A stretch of DNA of 64,000 nucleotides from assembly GCF_001905095.1 (NCBI RefSeq), contig NZ_LWLS01000068.1, positions 38,563 through 102,562 of the forward strand. Reading direction: 5' to 3'. The notes below the pieces were generated by a model, which was not told where the DNA came from, made no database searches, and saw only the letters and a program-made list of their open reading frames with translations. The stretch's first letter is position 1. The number at the start of each line of letters is the position of its first letter. The DNA comes from Micromonospora sp. CB01531. Its GTDB lineage: Bacteria > Actinomycetota > Actinomycetes > Mycobacteriales > Micromonosporaceae. A program made the position numbers and the translations under genes. Shown one piece after another: positions 35,285-43,762 of this stretch.

Positions 35285-35405
35285 TAGGAATCGTGAGTGA
35301 TCATAGATTGATCGTGTGGAATTTCTTCGGCTTCCAAGGGCCGTGAAGCGTCGGGGTGTGCACCCCTTGGCGCTTGGTCTTTGGGTTGGATCGGGGAGGA
35401 TTCCG

Positions 35406-35468
35406 GTGACGTGGGTCGACCGTGAGCGCCGGTTCTCGTGGATTGGTGTTGAGGCGGTGGGCCGGTGA
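35406..35468 (+). CDS. Short leader ORF in front of tnpB
   Basis: GGGGAGGA precedes a GTG at 35406 that opens a 20-codon frame (VTWVDRERRFSWIGVEAVGR). Its TGA at 35,466-35,468 overlaps the GTG of tnpB at 35465. Either it is a leader that couples translation to tnpB, or the true TnpB N-terminus reached by frameshift. Confidence 0.35.
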   Translation: MTWVDRERRFSWIGVEAVGR

Positions 35469-37426
35469 GTGGGAGGCTGCCGCTGGCCGACGGCGAGCTT
35501 GCCCGGACCGCGGGTGTCCGCACTCTGGTGCGTGGGGGTGTGGACGAGGAGACCGGTGAGGTGCTGTCCCCGGCGGTGCTTGCGCAACGGATCGGTTGGT
35601 GTGCCGATCTGGTGGCGGGCATGGTGGGCGCTCTGATCGGTGAGCATTGGAACACCGCGGATGTGCAGGTGTTGGCCTCCGGGCAGGACGCGGGTGGCCG
35701 GAAGCTGCCGTCGCACGCGTGGATGGCGCTGCGGCGCCTGGGGTGGACCGTCACCCCCGCGGAGGGTGTGAGGGTCAATGACCGGGTCGTGCGGATGGCG
35801 CAGGAGCAGGCCGGGCGTGCTCTTCGCTCGGTGTGGTGGCGTGCTGCTCTGACCGCCGGGGTCCTGGCGACGTGGCCGGCCGATCCGCGCAAGCGGACCC
35901 CGGCCGAGTGGGAGCAGGTTCGGGCGTCGATCCCTGGCGGGGAACATCTGCCGTCGGGCGTCATCAAGGGCCGGACCCGGCAGGCCGTCACGTTCCTCAA
36001 CGCCAACGGCCGGCTGCCGGTGGACGTGTTCGAACTCGAAGGCGTTCCGAGGGTCCCGCGGATGCTGCTGCTCGCCGCGTGTGATCGGCAGCAGGCCACC
36101 CTCGAACGTTGCGAGACCGACCCGGGCAGGGTGCTGCTGCGCTTGCAGTTGCCCTTACGGCCGGATCCGCGAGCGTATCGGGACTGGACGTGGGTGGCCT
36201 GTCCGATCATCCTGCCACCCACGGTCCCTGTGGGTGCGGTGCTGCACCTGCCGACTCTCCGTGTCCTGGGTGGCAGGGTGCGCGCCGATGTGGCATTCAC
36301 CCATGTCGTGGCGAAAGCCCGCCGCGCCGGTCACACGGTCGGGCTCGGTGTGGACTGGGGCGTGAACACCCTCCTCAGCGCGGGGGCCGTACGACTGCAC
36401 ACCGACGGGCGTATCACGGCGTTGGGGGCTGGGGGCCAGTTCCGGGCCGCCGGGGTCCTCGCGAAGCAGCACCGCCTACGCCGTCACAGTGAGCGGCTGC
36501 ACGCCAAGGTCGACCACTACCAGCGGCTCATCGGCGTCAACGAGCGCCATCAACTCGTCGGCAAGCATGCGGTCCTGCGGGACGAGATCCGCCACGTCTC
36601 CGAACGCCGCCAGAACCTGAACAACGCGGTCGCCTGGGCTGCCGCCCGTTGGGCCGTCGACCAGGCGATCGCCGCCCGGGCGTCCGTCATCTATCTGGAA
36701 GACCTGCGCTCTTTGGAAGCACGGGGCATGGGCGCCACCCTGAACACGCGCCTGTCCCAGCAGGTCCGCGGAAAGATCGTCGACCGCATGCGGCACCTCG
36801 CCGCCGAGACCGGTATCGCCGTGGTCACCGTCCCCGCCCGCAACACCTCCAAGCACTGCCCGCAATGCCTGACCGTGCTGCAACATCGCAAAGCGCCAGA
36901 CAAGCCGACCGTGGCGGGCTGGAAGTGGGCCATCTGCCCCAACCAGTCCTGCCGCTGGCAAGGCGACCGCGACCACGGCGCCTGGCGGCGCATCGCCGCC
37001 CGCGGCCTCACCCACCAGGCCAAGACCGTCATCGACAAGACCAGCGGTCAGATGGTGATCCGCGCCGTGGTCGACAAACTCGAAGCCACAGCGGTCATCA
37101 CGAAGGTGAGTCGGGTGGACCGGTCGAAGACCGGCCCGACCTGGCACAGGGCAACACGCCCCGCGCCCAGGCGACGCAGGGCACCCTCCCCCACCCGGCC
37201 CCACAGCCGAGCGGGCAAGCGTCCGGAGGGACACGCACCAACGGGCCAGAGGCTGCCACGCGCAGCCCACCGACACCAGGGCGTGAACACGATCAGCACA
37301 CCCACCACCGGCCACCGGCCACGAGGGGCCGCCTTGGGCGCGGGATTTCACCTGCATGCCCATGCCTCCCCGCCACGGTGGGAAACGATCCCGGAAACTC
37401 AATCCGACTCAGGATCACTAGGCTGA
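35465..37426 (+). CDS. tnpB: TnpB-family RNA-guided nuclease (large actinomycete type)
   Basis: 653-codon frame. The RuvC-like triad is complete: D in GLGVDWGVNTLLS (~296), E in VIYLEDLRS (~410), D in GDRDHGAWRRIA (~501). Between the last two is a zinc ribbon, HCPQC (~464) and ICPNQSCRW (~491). The catalytic and zinc core ends near residue 520; the last ~110 residues are Arg/Pro-rich, low in complexity and overlap the right end where the omega RNA should be encoded, so the functional protein may be shorter in origin. TnpB cuts DNA next to a TAM under guide-RNA control and keeps the element at its site. The N-terminal ~280 residues are longer than in classic 400-residue TnpB. Confidence 0.85.
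   Translation: MSGRLPLADGELARTAGVRTLVRGGVDEETGEVLSPAVLAQRIGWCADLVAGMVGALIGEHWNTADVQVLASGQDAGGRKLPSHAWMALRRLGWTVTPAEGVRVNDRVVRMAQEQAGRALRSVWWRAALTAGVLATWPADPRKRTPAEWEQVRASIPGGEHLPSGVIKGRTRQAVTFLNANGRLPVDVFELEGVPRVPRMLLLAACDRQQATLERCETDPGRVLLRLQLPLRPDPRAYRDWTWVACPIILPPTVPVGAVLHLPTLRVLGGRVRADVAFTHVVAKARRAGHTVGLGVDWGVNTLLSAGAVRLHTDGRITALGAGGQFRAAGVLAKQHRLRRHSERLHAKVDHYQRLIGVNERHQLVGKHAVLRDEIRHVSERRQNLNNAVAWAAARWAVDQAIAARASVIYLEDLRSLEARGMGATLNTRLSQQVRGKIVDRMRHLAAETGIAVVTVPARNTSKHCPQCLTVLQHRKAPDKPTVAGWKWAICPNQSCRWQGDRDHGAWRRIAARGLTHQAKTVIDKTSGQMVIRAVVDKLEATAVITKVSRVDRSKTGPTWHRATRPAPRRRRAPSPTRPHSRAGKRPEGHAPTGQRLPRAAHRHQGVNTISTPTTGHRPRGAALGAGFHLHAHASPPRWETIPETQSDSGSLG
37130..37422 (+). ncRNA. Candidate omega RNA at the 3' end of tnpB
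   Basis: The tail of the tnpB frame and the element right end carry stem-forming GC-rich sequence (e.g. CCACGGTGGGAAACGATCCC near 37,373) and end at CTCAGGATCACTAGG. In TnpB systems the omega RNA scaffold lies here and its guide comes from flanking DNA (here 37,423 onward, the split regulator). Boundaries are inferred. Confidence 0.4.
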
Positions 37427-38180
37427 CCAGAGACGCTCTCGAAGCTGAACACCAGACAATCCAGCAGCCCCCGGCGCGTACCACCGCGACCTCCGAGTGC
37501 GCGTGCCCACCCTCGTCGAGCTGCACGATCGCAATCGAATCGTCGACGATCAGCAGCTTCGCCGGTAACGACTGCACCATGCGGATCTCCTGTCCCCGAT
37601 CCAGGGACGCGACCATGTCCTTCTCCGCGGCGGGCTCATCCAGCACGGTCCGCTGGATGATGATCCGCTCCCGCAGACCACGACCGGCGACCTCGCGTTC
37701 GGTGTCAGTTTCGGAGATCCCGAAAACCGCGAACGGTGGTTTCGCGAACATCCGCATCTGCTCCTTGGCGGACAGCAACAGGCCATTGAGCCAGCTGCCG
37801 ATCTCGCTGCGACCCCGAACGATCTCGATGCCGTTCGACAGCTGCGCCTCGCGCGCCCTCCGGTACTCCTCCGCGAGCTCGTCGAGTGCCGTTCGGGCGG
37901 CCCTGACCTGCTGCTCGCGCTGCGCGACCATCCCCTCGAGCGCCAGCGACGGCGACACCGCCGAGATTCCTCCGCCGTCGGCCATGTCAACCAGGCCCAC
38001 CTGCCGCAACGCACCGATCGCCGTTTCGATGTCCTCGACCGAGATCCCCAGCAGGCCGGCGAGATCCGGCCCGAGCGCCGGTCCGCCGGAGACCAACGCC
38101 CGATAGACCTGCTCGGCCGTCGCGTCGACATCGACCCCGATGAGTGAGCTCAGCGGGGAGGGGCGACTGGGGCCGGCCAT
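37423..38180 (-). pseudogene. TrmB/LuxR-type regulator, 5' part split by the TnpB element
   Basis: From the ATG at 38180 the protein has an N-terminal TrmB-like winged helix (EQVYRALVSGGPALGPDLAG, EDIETAIGALRQVGLV), a helical linker (REQQVRAARTALDELAEEYR) and a PLD-like effector region (IEIVRGRSEIGSWLNGLLL, KDMVASLDRGQEIRMVQSLP, AKLLIVDDSIAIVQL). After VVRAGG the expected GLLDCLVFSFES is one frame away, as if one G of a GGGGG run near 37,475 were missing. The rest, with the LuxR helix-turn-helix, lies at 35,006-35,284 beyond the TnpB element. The gene is inactive in this form. Confidence 0.75.
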
Positions 38181-38721
38181 GGCGCGAACTATACGTCCGT
38201 TACCGAACCGCAGCGCCTCCCAGGACCAGTCGCTGTGTTCCCACCCCGCGGCGTCGAGTACAAACCGGAGGATCGCGGAGTCACTGGGCCGATATCGGCG
38301 CCTGCGGCGTCGGGCCGTGCCGAGGGCTTCCCCACCTCCCTCGCCCGTTCGCCGGGCCAGCCCACGGTCGCAGCGAGCTGAGCACGCTACGCGGAGCCAG
38401 CCTCGCCGCCTTCCGGCGGGGCGACCCGCACGCCGGCACGACCCATCTGGTCGTCGAGCTGCAGGCCGATCCCGCCGGCCCGGCAGCTCGGCTGCCGCGT
38501 CTGATCGACGTCGACCCGGAGAGTGCACGTGCCGACGCCCAGCATCGCCTGCCCAGAAGCGCCTGACCGGCGTCACAACCGCGACCATGCCGCCCACTGC
38601 GCACGGCAGGGACCAGCTCACGAGCGGGCCGGGCGATGAAGTACCACGCCAGCAGTATGCCCGGTACTAGGATCTCGCCTGGCCGTCCGTACCGAGCGGC
38701 GGCCGACACGGGGGAGGTGTC
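38181..38721. other. Gene-poor stretch, ~540 bp
   Basis: Upstream of both the split regulator and the beta-propeller gene. It contains a coding-like + fragment ending at 38566 (LSTLRGASLAAFRRGDPHAG, THLVVELQADPAGPAARLPR) without a start; the family is not recognised. Confidence 0.35.
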
Positions 38722-40077
38722 ATGCGGCGTCGTCAGCTACTGGCGTCCGGGATAACCGCGGCGATCGGACTCAGTGCCAGGGAGCTGCTGTCCACAGGGC
38801 CGGCCGCCGCCCAGACGGCCCCAGTGAAGAGCGTCGGCGTGCAGCTGCCGGTGAACGACCTGCGGGCGATCGAGCTTGACGAGGCGCGCGGGCGCCTCTA
38901 CGTCGCCCAGGGGGTAGGTGCCGGCCTGCCGCTGGTGGTGACCGACCTCGACGGCCGGCTGCTGAACCGGGTCACCGCCGTCGCTGACATCTCCGACCTC
39001 GTCCTCAGCGACGACGGGCGCACCCTGTACGCGGCCCAGGGCTTCAACCGGATCATCGCGCTGGACGCCGACACGCTCACCGTCATCGCCAGCTACCCCG
39101 CACCCGTCGGCGCCCACCTGTACACCGTCGAACCGACCGGCGGCAAGATCGTCGGCGGGTTCATCAATGCCGGCATCGGCTCCGGCGGTCTGCTGATCTG
39201 GTCCGCGCCCGGAATCCCGCCGGTGGTCTACACCGGCGGCCCCAACTACCACCCGATCATCGACGCCAGCCCCGGCACGCCCGGCCTCCTCGTCGCCGGC
39301 GACACCGACTATTCGCCGGTCACCACCTACGTCATTGACGTGTCCGGCGACAGCCCGACGATCGTCGCCCGGCGGGACAACACCGGCAGCAACCTCATCG
39401 ACTACGCCGTCAGCCCGGACGGCACCGAGGTGGTGGAGACGGTTGGCTACCCGTACGAGCACCACTCGTACCGGCTGCCGGACCTCGCCGACGCCACCGT
39501 CTATCCCCGCGGCGTGTATCCGCAGGACGCCGCCTGGTCCGGGGACAGCTCCACCGTCGCCATCGGCCGCGCCTCGACCGCCACCGGTGACGCCGATGTC
39601 TACCTCTATGGCAAGGGCAGCACGGTCCCGACGTACGCGGTCGACTTCCGCAGCGGGGACAGCCTCTGGGAGGGCACGCTGTTGGTCAACCAGGCTGGCA
39701 CCCGAGCCTGGGCGGTCACCTCAACCGACCCCTACCAGGAGACCCAGCTGCTGCATTCCTTCGGGCCGGCGCACCCGCCGACACCACCGGTCACCGACCT
39801 GGCCGTCACCGCCCAGGTCGGGACCGGCAAGGACAAGCAGACCGCGCAGCTCACCGTGACCTGGAGCTCGCCGATCGGCGACGACCACTACTGGTGGATC
39901 ACCGCGTCGACCAACGGCGGGGCCGAGCGGGAGTTCTGGCGCGGCAAGCTGGACGCCAGCGGCAGATACACCCTCACCTACGCGCTGCCCCGCGGTACCA
40001 CCACCTTCACCGTCCGGTACCACGACTACTACCAGTTCTACCCGGACGGCTACGCAACCGCGACGCTGCAGCGATGA
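38722..40077 (+). CDS. Secreted YVTN/beta-propeller protein with C-terminal beta-sandwich
   Basis: 451 residues. The N-terminus MRRRQLLASGITAAIGLSAR has a Tat-like RRxxL pattern and cleavage near AAA-QT. The body has beta-propeller blades (LYVAQGVGAGLPLVVTDLDG, LVLSDDGRTLYAAQGFNRII, YAVSPDGTEVVETVGYP, STVAIGRASTATGDADVYLY). The last ~100 residues, PVTDLAVTAQVG onward, look like a fibronectin-III-type domain. It overlaps the lipoprotein gene by ATGA. Codons 226-402 (39,397-39,928) are duplicated as a pseudogene at 58,121-58,650. It probably binds ligand or substrate at the surface; no catalytic residues are evident. Confidence 0.75.
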   Translation: MRRRQLLASGITAAIGLSARELLSTGPAAAQTAPVKSVGVQLPVNDLRAIELDEARGRLYVAQGVGAGLPLVVTDLDGRLLNRVTAVADISDLVLSDDGRTLYAAQGFNRIIALDADTLTVIASYPAPVGAHLYTVEPTGGKIVGGFINAGIGSGGLLIWSAPGIPPVVYTGGPNYHPIIDASPGTPGLLVAGDTDYSPVTTYVIDVSGDSPTIVARRDNTGSNLIDYAVSPDGTEVVETVGYPYEHHSYRLPDLADATVYPRGVYPQDAAWSGDSSTVAIGRASTATGDADVYLYGKGSTVPTYAVDFRSGDSLWEGTLLVNQAGTRAWAVTSTDPYQETQLLHSFGPAHPPTPPVTDLAVTAQVGTGKDKQTAQLTVTWSSPIGDDHYWWITASTNGGAEREFWRGKLDASGRYTLTYALPRGTTTFTVRYHDYYQFYPDGYATATLQR

Positions 40078-40886
40078 ACACTGCGACCCAGCGGCGCCGT
40101 CCGCTCGTCCGGTGCGGCGTACCGGCGCTGCTGCTGCTCACCACCGGTATTGCCGGCTGCGCCCAACCCGGTGCTGCCGGCACCGTCTGGGCCACCCCGG
40201 CACCCACCGTCGCGGCGACGGCGCCCACCGGGGCGCCGACGACCAGTGCGGCCGTGGCGACCCCCACGCCGAGCAACCTGGCCACGAGCGCCTCCCCGAC
40301 AACCAAACCGCGCACCCCGGCGACAGCTCGAGCCGGCTCAGCCGCCGCCCCGCCGCCGGCCCCGACCGCCAGGGCCACCCCGGCCCCGGAATTCCCCCGC
40401 GGCTACACCCTGCTGTCGCAGACCTGCACCCTCCAGACCGGCCAGCAGGTGTACGTCTCGCGCAGCGGCAAGACGAAGGGAACCTTCCGCTTCTGCACCC
40501 AACGGCTGCGCAAGAACGACAGCGGCGGCTACTACCTCAACCCGTATGTCTTCGTCCAGCCCTTCTTCCTCGACGGCGGCCGATGGCTCCCGGACTCGCG
40601 CGAGCCGCTCAGCCTGACCATCACCTGCCGGGTCAGCCACGCCGGCGAACAGGACTACTCCCTCACCGCTACCTCACCGAGCGGGAACGGGCCCGGGCAC
40701 ACGGCGTCCTGCGGCCGGCTGGTGCCGCACGCGGTCACCCCGACGACGGGCAGCGACGCCTACACGATCCGATTCACCGGATACACCTCGGGCGGACACT
40801 ACGGCGTGCTCGCCTTCGACACCGAGGTGCACTTCCCGGGTGCCGGCAAGCCGACCCCTGAGCAGCGGGTGACCGTACCCGGCTGA
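40074..40886 (+). CDS. Hypothetical lipoprotein
   Basis: 270 residues from the ATG at 40074, which overlaps the previous stop (ATGA). The signal peptide ends in a lipobox TTGIAGC. A ~75-residue Thr/Pro/Ala-rich spacer (TPSNLATSASPTTKPR) follows, then a ~165-residue folded domain with paired cysteines (LSQTCTLQ/RFCTQR, ITCRVS/ASCGRL). It is anchored to the membrane outer face. Translational coupling suggests it works with the beta-propeller protein. The family is unknown. Confidence 0.75.
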   Translation: MNTATQRRRPLVRCGVPALLLLTTGIAGCAQPGAAGTVWATPAPTVAATAPTGAPTTSAAVATPTPSNLATSASPTTKPRTPATARAGSAAAPPPAPTARATPAPEFPRGYTLLSQTCTLQTGQQVYVSRSGKTKGTFRFCTQRLRKNDSGGYYLNPYVFVQPFFLDGGRWLPDSREPLSLTITCRVSHAGEQDYSLTATSPSGNGPGHTASCGRLVPHAVTPTTGSDAYTIRFTGYTSGGHYGVLAFDTEVHFPGAGKPTPEQRVTVPG

Positions 40887-41007
40887 CGCGGAGGTACCAC
40901 TACCCGCGAACTTGTGAGGTGCTGGGATCAACCGGGGGCCAGGGTCTGGGCTGCCAGACCGGCGCGGTTGTGCACGACGGCGGCCGCACGAGCGTAGGGT
41001 CGGTGCC

Positions 41008-41556
41008 GTGGTAGGGGCGGGGCGTCGGTACCGCTATGTTGGCCCGGCGGACGTGCGGGCGTCGGTCGCCGACGCGCCCGAGGGCTGGCCCGTCCGATCA
41101 CCGGCCGATCTCGACACCTTTCTGGCGGCAGCAGATCCGCGCGACCGGGACGAGCCGTTCACGTACGTCATCGACACTGGCGGTACGTTGCGTCTCGCAC
41201 CGAGACGCAGCGAGCACGTCGCCTGCGCCGGTGGTGGGGAGGTTCTCGGCGCGGGGGAGATCGCCTTCGCCGACGAGCGGGACGGCTGGGTCGTGGCCGA
41301 GGTGAGCAACCAGTCCACCGGCTACTGCCCCAATCCCAACTCATGGGCGGCAGTGGCGGACGCCCTCGATTGGGCGGGTATCGGCCGTCCGGAAGCGTTC
41401 ACCGTCGCCGTGGTCTTCCGGCGCTGCCTGGACTGCGGCGAGCACAACCTCGTCCGCGACGACGACTACATGTGCGTGCTGTGTGGTGCTGAGCTGCCGG
41501 AGGATGTGGAACCTCGGCTGACTGCCCAGCCGTCAGCCGACCAGCGTTCCCGTTGA
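41008..41556 (+). CDS. Hypothetical protein with C-terminal zinc ribbon
   Basis: 182 residues, GTG start. The N-terminal ~130 residues are an unrecognised domain (PVRSPADLDTFLAAADPRD, EPFTYVIDTGGTLRLAPRRS, CPNPNSWAAVADALDWAG). The C-terminus has a clear zinc ribbon: RRCLDCGEHNLV...YMCVLCGAEL (two CxxC pairs). There is no signal peptide. Its final 91 bases overlap the open C-terminal frame of the copy-2 winged-helix gene on the other strand. Confidence 0.65.
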   Translation: MVGAGRRYRYVGPADVRASVADAPEGWPVRSPADLDTFLAAADPRDRDEPFTYVIDTGGTLRLAPRRSEHVACAGGGEVLGAGEIAFADERDGWVVAEVSNQSTGYCPNPNSWAAVADALDWAGIGRPEAFTVAVVFRRCLDCGEHNLVRDDDYMCVLCGAELPEDVEPRLTAQPSADQRSR

Positions 41557-42632
41557 CGACCAAGCCGGCTAATCGTTACTCCCGCCAGGCTGGCGCCATG
41601 CGCTCGGACATCTCCTGCCAGAACGTCCGTAGGTCTTCTCGGTTGACCGCCTGCCAGTCCGCCCGCTCCAGCATTCAAGAACGACCTAACCGTTGGTCCG
41701 TGACAGGCTGGGAACATGGAGGAACAGGGGCTCCTTCGCAGCGTGGGCGGCGGCAGGGCGCAGTGCGCCGCCTTCCCCACGCCACGGCCGGAGAGGCCGT
41801 CGCCGGCATCATGATCACGGCGCCTCCGATGCAGGGTCGGCGAGGCAGCGGGCCGATCCACCACCGTGGTGGGCGGGGCTGCTGGGCGCCGATGGTCATG
41901 CGGTGCGGCGCTCGGAGCAGAGGCCGGCCGCAGCTTGTCAACCGTGGCTCGCTGGTGAGGTGCCGGGCCGTCGTTGGCCCCACGCCCGAGACGCTCCGCC
42001 CGACAGGGCCCACAGTTGTGCGCTGGCGATCCGCGGTGCTGGGGACACTGCCGGCTCCGGACGTCGGCCAGTGCGGTGCCGCTTCGCGGGCGCGCGCGTG
42101 TTTGGTTATGGATGGTTAAGGACGGTTCGTCGGACGTGTGCGTCCGGCCGTTCGGACGTGTACGTCCGGCCGTCTGGACGTGTGCGTCCGGCCGGTGGAT
42201 AACCGGGGGGACGTGGATGTCCTCCCGGTTATCCACAGGGTTGTGGATGTCGGTGGGGCGGCTGGGTTGCGGTTCGGCGGACGGGTCGAGGCTTGTCGGC
42301 AGTGGGCGGCGGCTGTGCGTCGCGAGGTCCCAGGTGACGGGCCGGCGGTCCGCGGGCAGGAACGCCGTGTGGCGTTGGTCGCCGCGGCGGATGAGGCCGA
42401 GGCGTTCCAGCTCGTCCAGGTCGCGGCGTACGGATCGTACGGTCTTGCGGGCGTAGTGGGCGAGGCGTTCCTGGGAGGGGAAGGCGGCGCGGCCGGCGGC
42501 GTCGGCGTGGTTGGCCAGGCCGATGAGGACGGCGAGGCATTGTGGTGGGACGTCGGGGGCGTAGCTGAGTGCCCAGGAGACAGCTTCAATGCTCATGGCG
42601 GGGTGGAATCTCCGATGTTTGTCGGTGGTCAC
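41466..42632 (-). CDS. Winged-helix Rep-like protein, module copy 2
   Basis: 388-codon frame with a GTG start at 42632 (VTTDKHRRFHPAMSIEAV) or the ATG at 42596. The N-terminal winged helix and CPQHRGSPAHNCGPCRAERL cluster are nearly identical to copy 1. Similarity to copy 1 ends near 41,712; the frame then reads through foreign sequence and over the 3' end of the zinc-ribbon gene, so the natural C-terminus is probably lost. The coding sequence contains the iteron/DnaA-box block. The likely role is DNA binding at those sites. Confidence 0.65.
   Translation of the reverse strand: MTTDKHRRFHPAMSIEAVSWALSYAPDVPPQCLAVLIGLANHADAAGRAAFPSQERLAHYARKTVRSVRRDLDELERLGLIRRGDQRHTAFLPADRRPVTWDLATHSRRPLPTSLDPSAEPQPSRPTDIHNPVDNREDIHVPPVIHRPDAHVQTAGRTRPNGRTHTSDEPSLTIHNQTRARPRSGTALADVRSRQCPQHRGSPAHNCGPCRAERLGRGANDGPAPHQRATVDKLRPASAPSAAPHDHRRPAAPPTTVVDRPAASPTLHRRRRDHDAGDGLSGRGVGKAAHCALPPPTLRRSPCSSMFPACHGPTVRSFLNAGAGGLAGGQPRRPTDVLAGDVRAHGASLAGVTISRLGRQRERWSADGWAVSRGSTSSGSSAPHSTHM
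41576..41674 (-). pseudogene. 32-codon fragment
   Basis: ATG at 41674 opens MLERADWQAVNREDLRTFWQ, EMSERMAPAWRE and stops at 41576. The helical, well-formed peptide looks like the end of a larger protein cut by the module boundary at ~41,712. The family is not recognised. Confidence 0.3.
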
Positions 42633-43020
42633 ACCATCCGCCGATGGCAGGCGGAGGCAGGACGGACACGATCGACGCTCACCTTTGCCCCAAGGTCAAG
42701 TCATCGGTGCCGGGAGAGCGCGGCAGCGCCTGGGTGTTCCCGTCCTCCGAGCGCACCGCCGCGCTGTCTGGCCCGCCGAGGATCTGCTCCACCGGCCGGC
42801 CCACGTGGGCCGGCCGTTGGAGCAGCGGTCAGCGTTGCGCTAGGCAGTCGCCGTCGGTGATCGATTCATCGCCGGGGCGGGTCGGCGCGTAGATGGGTGC
42901 GGGGCTCGTGGCCTGAACTCGCCGAATTGCCGGCGAGCCGGCCGGATCGGGTGCGGTGCGAGGTCATTCGGCCTGCTGAGGCTGGTCTCGGTCGTGTTTG
43001 GCTGGCACGGTTGCTGTACT
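41712..43020. repeat. Duplicated module, copy 2
   Basis: Similar to copy 1 over 41,712-42,630 and to copy 3 (58,676-59,837) over 41,891-43,020, ending at TTGCTGTACT in both. Copy 2 lacks the GntR/small-gene block that follows copy 3. Confidence 0.9.
42132..42237. other. Iteron array with DnaA boxes (candidate origin), copy 2
   Basis: GGACGTGTRCGTCCGG at 42,132, 42,154 and 42,176 (22-bp period), a degenerate fourth unit GGACGTGGATGTCC at 42,209, a reversed DnaA box with one mismatch at 42,194-42,202 and a perfect TTATCCACA at 42,229-42,237. The arrangement and spacing equal copy 1. Confidence 0.6.
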
Positions 43021-43740
43021 TCGCTGCTGTGTGGGCCACGAGGCGCTGGATTGTCGACAGGGGTGGGAGTCCTCTCCGTTGGGCCGTGGGCCGTCGTAGC
43101 GGTCTGATCGAAGCTGGGGGGCAGCCTGATCCGGGGGATGCCGGTGAGGGTGGGAAGCAGCCCCGACGATGCCGGGACGTGCTGGTACTGCCAGACGGTG
43201 CGGGTTCGGCTAGCGAGGCCAGGGTGCGTAACGCGAGTGAATCAGTGGTGGAAGCCTCGTAAAGAGTGCCGGCTCGAATCTGGTGGATAGGGGTCGGGGT
43301 GCAGTGCGTGACCTGCCGAAACGTGGTGGGCCAACTCCGAAGCCGTGTTGTCAACGGCCATCTTTCACTGGCCGCCGACACCGTGTGCAGCAGACGGTGG
43401 GGAGGCCACGTTGAAGGTCTACGGCGTAGGCGTGGCGATGCTGTCGGGGTATAGCTGAACGCCGATCTGGCCGATCGATGATCCGGTGAACGTGGGAACT
43501 ATCCGCGGTCGCCCTACCCGCCGGGCAGCCGGTCTGGTTGGGAGGGCAGGTCCGTCGCCGACTGTCGGCCGTCTCTGCCCAGCTTGCGCCCGTCGGGCGG
43601 TGCCCGATGATGCCGGCCCGACCAGCCGAACCGTCGGTCCGGTTCGCCGACGCGCGGCGCCCGGTTGCGAGTCGCAGCGGCCCTCTGCCTGATGCCGCCG
43701 GTTCTGGTCCTGGCCGGGAGGCAGCGAACAACTGGCAAGG
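43021..43740. other. Gene-poor stretch, ~720 bp
   Basis: Between copy 2 and the toxin-antitoxin pair. Open frames on both strands are low-complexity and mutually overlapping. No gene, RNA or terminator is supported. Confidence 0.4.
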
Positions 43741-43757
43741 TAGAACATTTAGTTCTA
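43741..43757. promoter_or_regulatory. Palindromic operator of the toxin-antitoxin pair
   Basis: TAGAAC-ATTTA-GTTCTA is a perfect 6-bp inverted repeat six bases before the antitoxin ATG, in an A/T-rich patch that also contains -10-like sequence. Phd-type antitoxins bind such sites for autoregulation. Confidence 0.65.
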
Positions 43758-43762
43758 CACTC

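Larger units (their letters stand above)
35285..37422. mobile_element. IS605/IS1341-type TnpB-only element
   Basis: A ~2.1-kb element on the + strand with no TnpA. It begins directly after TTGAT (35,280-35,284), the target/TAM known for ISDra2-like elements, and ends near CTCAGGATCACTAGG. The left end has a hairpin (CCAAGGG...CCCCTTGG, ~35,333-35,375); the right end (~37,130-37,422) is the expected site of the omega RNA. It interrupts a regulator gene. The exact right boundary is uncertain by a few bases. Confidence 0.7.

Noticed and set aside
43266..43748. Several overlapping frames between module copy 2 and the toxin-antitoxin pair
   Set aside because: All are low-complexity and mutually exclusive, with no ribosome binding site or motif.
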